Shown here: positions 15,243 to 18,290 of the stretch, piece by piece | How positions within the stretch are numbered: the stretch's first letter is position 1 | Layout of the letters: each line of letters begins with the position of its first letter | Source of the DNA: Azoarcus sp. | Lineage (GTDB): Bacteria > Pseudomonadota > Gammaproteobacteria > Burkholderiales > Rhodocyclaceae | Direction of reading: 5' to 3' | Assembly: GCA_031259795.1 (NCBI GenBank) | Contig: JAIRLA010000238.1 | Location: forward strand, 1-18,290 | Length of the DNA stretch: 18,290 bases | The notes under the pieces: model-generated | What the model was told of the DNA's origin: nothing | The model's input: only the letters and a program-made list of their open reading frames with translations | The model's database searches: none | Made by a program: the position numbers and the translations under genes

Positions 15243-16030
15243 GATTTCGTGTAGTGAAACGTGATATACGCATCTTTCATCGCCCCGGCCAGGCCTGCGG
15301 TTGCCCAGATCAGGGAAAGAATGTCTGTACGTTTATTGTAGATAATTGCCACGTTTGTGGCATTATTCACCGCGAGTGGAAGCGCTCCCACCCATTCGTT
15401 GCCGACGCCGTCGGTCATGCGGCAATCCAGTCTGATGAGCTTGTCTACGTAGTTCGCCGCGCCGAATATGTTAGTGTAATTTATGCGCCCGGAGGAGCCG
15501 ATATCCATCGTCTCATCCGGCAGGCTGATCGTGCGCCGGTAGATCGGCTTGCTGTCGATCCAGTTCTCGTCCGTGGCTTGCTCGAGCAACGAGTACGAGC
15601 CGCAAGATATGATATTCGGCGCGCTGATCGTGGCGAGCAGCGGCGGGATGAACTGCGCCGAGAACGCGGTGATGGCACCATCCACTTGGACACTGACCGC
15701 CTGTCCCGCCGCAACGGGGAAGAGCCACGCGTATGACCACCCGTTGCCGTTGGGGTAGTAATCAGAATGACGGAATATTGTTACGCCATCGACAACAACA
15801 TCAAAAGCGTTATACGGGTTCGGATTGATCGTCACTTGCACGGCGATGAAGCCGCTGCGGTCGGCGACCCATGCCGCGCCGCCGGCTGAGATGCCGGTCA
15901 GAGTCTCTGCATTGGCATAATCCGGGAACGGCCCGGCGATTTCCGCTGCGCCGATGTCGAGCAGATCGCCGGAGGGAAGCTGGCGCTGCCCCCCGAGCGA
16001 TTGTACGAGTGGTCTATGTATTACAGGCAT
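15239..16030 (-). CDS. Fibre-like or receptor-binding-type virion protein (263 aa)
   Basis: The product begins MPVIHRPLVQSLGGQRQLPSG and starts in a TAATG overlap with the previous stop. The first half looks like a beta-sandwich (SGFIAVQVTINPNPYNAFDV, WSYAWLFPVAAGQAVSVQVDG). The second half starts with ENWIDSKPIYRRTISLPDE, which resembles the C-terminal domain of many phage tail-fibre proteins, where a 'W-x-D-x-K-x-I-Y' strand opens a trimeric head. Base use is more AT-rich than its neighbours, hinting at module exchange. Its place before the tail terminator is unusual for a tail fibre, so it may be a capsid fibre. Confidence 0.6.
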   Translation of the reverse strand: MPVIHRPLVQSLGGQRQLPSGDLLDIGAAEIAGPFPDYANAETLTGISAGGAAWVADRSGFIAVQVTINPNPYNAFDVVVDGVTIFRHSDYYPNGNGWSYAWLFPVAAGQAVSVQVDGAITAFSAQFIPPLLATISAPNIISCGSYSLLEQATDENWIDSKPIYRRTISLPDETMDIGSSGRINYTNIFGAANYVDKLIRLDCRMTDGVGNEWVGALPLAVNNATNVAIIYNKRTDILSLIWATAGLAGAMKDAYITFHYTKS

Positions 16031-16548
16031 TACAGCGTCACGGCCTCGTCACGCACGGTAATCATCTCCGTTGCGCTTTTTGCCTTGCCAAGAAACTGCG
16101 ACAGATATCCGGCGTTGCTTGTCGAGGTCTCGTCGAGCGGCGTTGCGATGACGCCGCCCACCGTGCCGAGCCAGTATTCAGCGCCGACAGTGAGCGATGA
16201 CAGCCCGCTGTTGAGTTCGCCCAGGGGGTAGACAGAAGCGGAGGCGGCGGAAGCGACTGCGACGAGCACAAATCCATCGGCGGCGCGACCGTTGCTGTTG
16301 TCCGCCAAGCGCGCGGAAAATGTGCCGCCGTCATTGAACAGATTCACGAACGCGCCAGCGGAAAGGTTTTCCGCCGCCACCGCCGTGTTCACGTTCGCGC
16401 CGACGCCGTCGGGCAGCACGGTCGGATCGATCTTGCCGGACGAATCGAGCGCGAGAATCTTGCCCGCGTCCGACGTGCCCGCAGATGCCGTCACCGGGGT
16501 CTTCTGGCCCGTCTTGCCCGCGTCGCGCGCGAGATATTTATCCACCAT
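16030..16548 (-). CDS. Fibre/decoration-type virion protein (172 aa)
   Basis: The product starts MVDKYLARDAGKTGQKTPVTA and contains the widespread phage-fibre linker GKILALDSSGKIDPTVLPDG (residues about 29-48). It then shows a beta-rich domain typical of DUF2190-like or head-fibre-type proteins (LSAGAFVNLFNDGG, GFVLVAVASAASASVYPLG, YLSQFLGKAKSATEMI). A GGAG is 9 bases before the ATG. Function is probably surface decoration or fibre shaft. It is contiguous with the collagen-like and 263-residue genes, which suggests one assembly. Confidence 0.6.
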   Translation of the reverse strand: MVDKYLARDAGKTGQKTPVTASAGTSDAGKILALDSSGKIDPTVLPDGVGANVNTAVAAENLSAGAFVNLFNDGGTFSARLADNSNGRAADGFVLVAVASAASASVYPLGELNSGLSSLTVGAEYWLGTVGGVIATPLDETSTSNAGYLSQFLGKAKSATEMITVRDEAVTL

Positions 16549-16554
16549 GATTCG

Positions 16555-16980
16555 TCACTCCAAAAAAATCGGCTCGGCGGGCGACAGGATCATCCGCGAT
16601 CCCGAAAGCGCCGGGCCAAGATAAACATCGAAACCGTCCACGGGCGGCGTCTGCGTCAGCCGCCCGTCCTCGCCGATCCACACCGGCCCCGGCACAAGAC
16701 CGAGACCGGCGGCATCGACCACCCCGGCGCGCTGGATCGTGATCTCGTCGCCCGCCAGCGCCGCCGTGCGCGTCACCCCGGCGAGCAGGTCGATGTGAGC
16801 GGCATCGCGCCAATCGAGCGGCCACACCGCGCCATCCTCGTCTTCCCACACCGCGATGAGCGCCGAGAGCGCCGCGCCCGCTGTGCGGGCGACGATCGAA
16901 CCGGGCGCGTCGATGCCGGGCGGGCCGGGCGGCCCCTGCACCCCGACTTCGATGACCTCGATGACGCATGGATTCATCAT
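16555..16980 (-). CDS. Virion protein with collagen-like segment (141 aa)
   Basis: The product starts MMNPCVIEVIEVGVQGPPGPPG, with the collagen-like triplets GPPGPPGIDAPG after a short hydrophobic strand. This is a known linker that trimerises phage fibre proteins. The C-terminal part, with WEDEDGAVWPLDW and PVWIGEDGRLTQTPP, looks like small beta sheets. The start overlaps the upstream stop as ATGA; a second ATG follows immediately. Likely a trimeric fibre or anchor component. Confidence 0.6.
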   Translation of the reverse strand: MMNPCVIEVIEVGVQGPPGPPGIDAPGSIVARTAGAALSALIAVWEDEDGAVWPLDWRDAAHIDLLAGVTRTAALAGDEITIQRAGVVDAAGLGLVPGPVWIGEDGRLTQTPPVDGFDVYLGPALSGSRMILSPAEPIFLE

Positions 16981-17333
16981 TTGCCCGCCTCCAGGATCGC
17001 CAGCCGCCCGTACAAAACCACCTCGTCGTTGCCTAGGCTGTCGGTGATAACCAGGCGGTAACGCGCCGCCGTGGTCTTGATCGCCGCCGTATCGGCGGCC
17101 GACAGGATGACGTGGCAGATGCCGGACGCCCCCATCACCGCGACCGGATACACTACGGCATCGGGGTACGGCGGCGGGTGCAACACGTTGGTGACCTCAA
17201 AGCGCGCCGAGCATCCTGTCATGTCGATCGGCGTGCGCTCCGGCCCCGGCGCGCCGCGCCACATGGTGATCGACCACGGCAACCCGCGCCGCAGCACGTA
17301 GCGCGGGCCGACCAGGTCGAACTGGCGGCTCAT
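16977..17333 (-). CDS. BppU-N-like beta-sandwich virion protein (118 aa)
   Basis: The ATG at 17333 overlaps the stop of the gp36-like gene as ATGA, giving MSRQFDLVGPRYVLRRGLPW. The pattern of a 'W-R-D/G-P-G' turn, IDMTGCSARFEV, ICHVILSAADTAAI and LVITDSLGNDEVVLYGRLAIL resembles the small N-terminal fold of phage baseplate-upper-protein (BppU)-type domains. The open frame reaches 17525, but the upstream part is a reading of the neighbour and was trimmed. A role in anchoring the following fibre-type proteins is an inference from position. Confidence 0.55.
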   Translation of the reverse strand: MSRQFDLVGPRYVLRRGLPWSITMWRGAPGPERTPIDMTGCSARFEVTNVLHPPPYPDAVVYPVAVMGASGICHVILSAADTAAIKTTAARYRLVITDSLGNDEVVLYGRLAILEAGK

Positions 17334-17767
17334 GACACATTCCTGCGCCGCGCAAACGGCGACATGAAGGGGGAATGCTCGCGGCCGCTCACCATCTCGA
17401 CCGTCGCCATTGGCCCGTCGATCTCGTCGGCGCACAGCGAGAGCTTGCCCTCGGCGATCTGCGCCAGTTGCCCCCGCGCCCAGGCGGCGCGCTCGGTCAG
17501 TGCCTCGGGCGCCTTGTCGATGCACAGCGCCTCGTGCGCAATGTCGCAGCAGATGCGCCGGATCAGCGGGTCGTCGGGGATCGGCAGGCGGTAGCGAGCG
17601 CGCAGCGCGGCGTTGATCTCCGCCGTCGCATCGACCAGCACCCGCCGGATCAACTCGGGCGCGGGCGTGCCGGTGCGGTCACGGTCGGCGCGCTGGTTGA
17701 TCTCCTCTTCGCCGTAGAGGGCGTAGAGATCGGCCAGGCTGGCGTAGATGATGACGGGGCAATTCAT
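17330..17767 (-). CDS. Mu gp36-like protein, DUF1320 family
   Basis: The 145-residue protein starts MNCPVIIYASLADLYALYGE, as in DUF1320 proteins of Mu-like phages (Mu gp36). The middle AEINAALRARYRLPIPDDPLIRRICCDIAHEAL is the characteristic helical part. The family is part of the head-tail connector region, probably a neck or head-completion protein. It lies just after the HI1506-like gene, the usual order. The ATG has only a weak ribosome site; the gap to the previous gene is 9 bases. Confidence 0.85.
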   Translation of the reverse strand: MNCPVIIYASLADLYALYGEEEINQRADRDRTGTPAPELIRRVLVDATAEINAALRARYRLPIPDDPLIRRICCDIAHEALCIDKAPEALTERAAWARGQLAQIAEGKLSLCADEIDGPMATVEMVSGREHSPFMSPFARRRNVS

Positions 17768-17776
17768 TGTCGTTTA

Positions 17777-17983
17777 TCAGCGCGTGGTCTCGTCGTCAAC
17801 TGAACTAACCACAAGCATTTTTTCGGCGAGGATCGCGGCAAGCTGCTCTTCGGTGAATTCGTTTGTACTAATGACCGTGCCCGTCTCCGACCACGCCCGC
17901 CCGGCGCGGCGGAAGCCCTGCCGCAGCGCTCGGACGACGAGGTTGACGGGCGGCTTCGGATCGGAGGTTTTACGTGCGCTCAT
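17777..17983 (-). CDS. HI1506-like Mu-phage protein (FluMu N-terminal-type)
   Basis: A 68-residue protein containing FRRAGRAWSETGTVISTNEF then TEEQLAAILAEKMLVV. The order 'G-F-R-R-A-G ... F-T-E-E-Q-L ... L-x-A-E-x-M-L-V-V' is the hallmark of the small HI1506/FluMu family next to the major head gene in Mu-like prophages. Function is unknown. An AAGG sits upstream of the ATG. Confidence 0.75.
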   Translation of the reverse strand: MSARKTSDPKPPVNLVVRALRQGFRRAGRAWSETGTVISTNEFTEEQLAAILAEKMLVVSSVDDETTR

Positions 17984-17993
17984 CGCCGACGCC

Positions 17994-18290
17994 TTATGCC
18001 AGATGCGGCGAGACGATCAACTGCGCCGCGCCGCGCCAGATGTTGGTCTCGCCGCCGTTGATGAGTTCGGCGTTGAGGAGCTTACGCGCGGCCGCCTCGT
18101 TCGATGGCCCGACAATCAAGTGTGTCGGGCGGATCGCCAGCGCGGAGCCATCGGGGCGGTACTGGGTCTGGAGCGCGATGCGGGCCGCATTGAAATTGTC
18201 GGCGGTGAGGGCGGCCTGGGAACCAAACGCCAACTGGTGAAAACCGAACGCCACCGCGCTGCGGGCATGCGCTCCGTAAAGGTAGGTGTC
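17994..18290 (-). CDS. Mu-like major head protein gpT (C-terminal part)
   Basis: The frame is open to the window edge; the first readable residues are DTYLYGAHARSAVAFGFHQL, so the gene is truncated by the window, not biologically. The C-terminus has IRPTHLIVGPSNEAAARKLL and GGETNIWRGAAQLIVSPHLA, characteristic of the gpT major capsid family. In Mu-like phages this is the main capsid subunit and is followed by HI1506- and gp36-type genes, as seen here. Upstream of it the protease/scaffold and portal genes should follow. Confidence 0.85.
   Translation of the reverse strand, partial: DTYLYGAHARSAVAFGFHQLAFGSQAALTADNFNAARIALQTQYRPDGSALAIRPTHLIVGPSNEAAARKLLNAELINGGETNIWRGAAQLIVSPHLA

Larger units (their letters stand above)
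3555..18290 (-). mobile_element. Mu-like transposable prophage (right portion, incomplete)
   Basis: The whole stretch is one minus-strand late operon of virion genes ending at a TG-starting terminus at 3555. The Mu signature comes from the major head protein (gpT family), the HI1506-like protein and the DUF1320/gp36 protein at the right edge. A tail tube protein, a long tape measure and no tail sheath indicate a non-contractile, flexible tail. Terminase, portal, head protease, transposase, repressor and lysis genes are not in the window and should lie to the right. The genes in view appear intact apart from one possible frame break near 5970. Whether the prophage is active cannot be judged. 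Confidence 0.85.

Overview
The window joins a betaproteobacterial-looking chromosome segment (bases 1-3554) to the right-hand end of a Mu-type transposable prophage (3555-18290). The prophage continues past the right edge. The host assignment is an inference. It rests on the 3' tail of a 5S rRNA gene, which fits betaproteobacterial 5S ends, on high GC content, and on betaproteobacterial-style BioB, BioC and ComF proteins. Genus cannot be read from this.

Host part. Bases 1-39 are the end of a 5S rRNA gene, so an rRNA operon ends here, followed by a strong intrinsic terminator. Bases 165-645 hold no gene but several dispersed-repeat modules: a large inverted repeat, a degenerate 25-bp tandem array, a 'cattgcgaggagcg...gcaat' palindrome and a small element with 9-bp terminal inverted repeats. 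That last element supplies the bioC stop codon. On the minus strand bioB then bioC form a biotin-synthesis pair. comF, divergent from bioB, lies on the plus strand. Its stop codon runs straight into another copy of the dispersed repeat, cut short at base 3554.

Prophage part. The repeat homology stops exactly where a TG-starting sequence begins (3555), followed by two direct copies of a 16-bp motif 23 bp apart. I read this as the right terminus of the phage with its transposase-binding sites. From the right edge toward it, on the minus strand, runs one tightly packed late operon with mostly 1-4 bp overlaps or gaps of a few bases: Mu-like major head protein (partial), an HI1506-like protein, gp36/DUF1320, a block of four fibre- or decoration-type proteins, a tail terminator-like protein, two related small proteins, tail tube, tape measure, a 1148-residue tail protein, two small tail proteins, a jelly-roll-like protein, a repeat-bearing hub-like protein, and a last Ig-like protein. 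There is a tube and tape measure but no sheath gene, so the virion is probably a siphovirus with a Mu-type head. Early genes (transposase, repressor) and lysis genes are outside the window.

Most noteworthy: the phage terminus inside a dispersed repeat; a near-exact 21-residue proline repeat in the hub-like protein; an apparent reading-frame break just upstream of it; no tail-assembly chaperone gene between tube and tape measure; and a fibre-like cassette lying between head and tail genes, which suggests capsid fibres.
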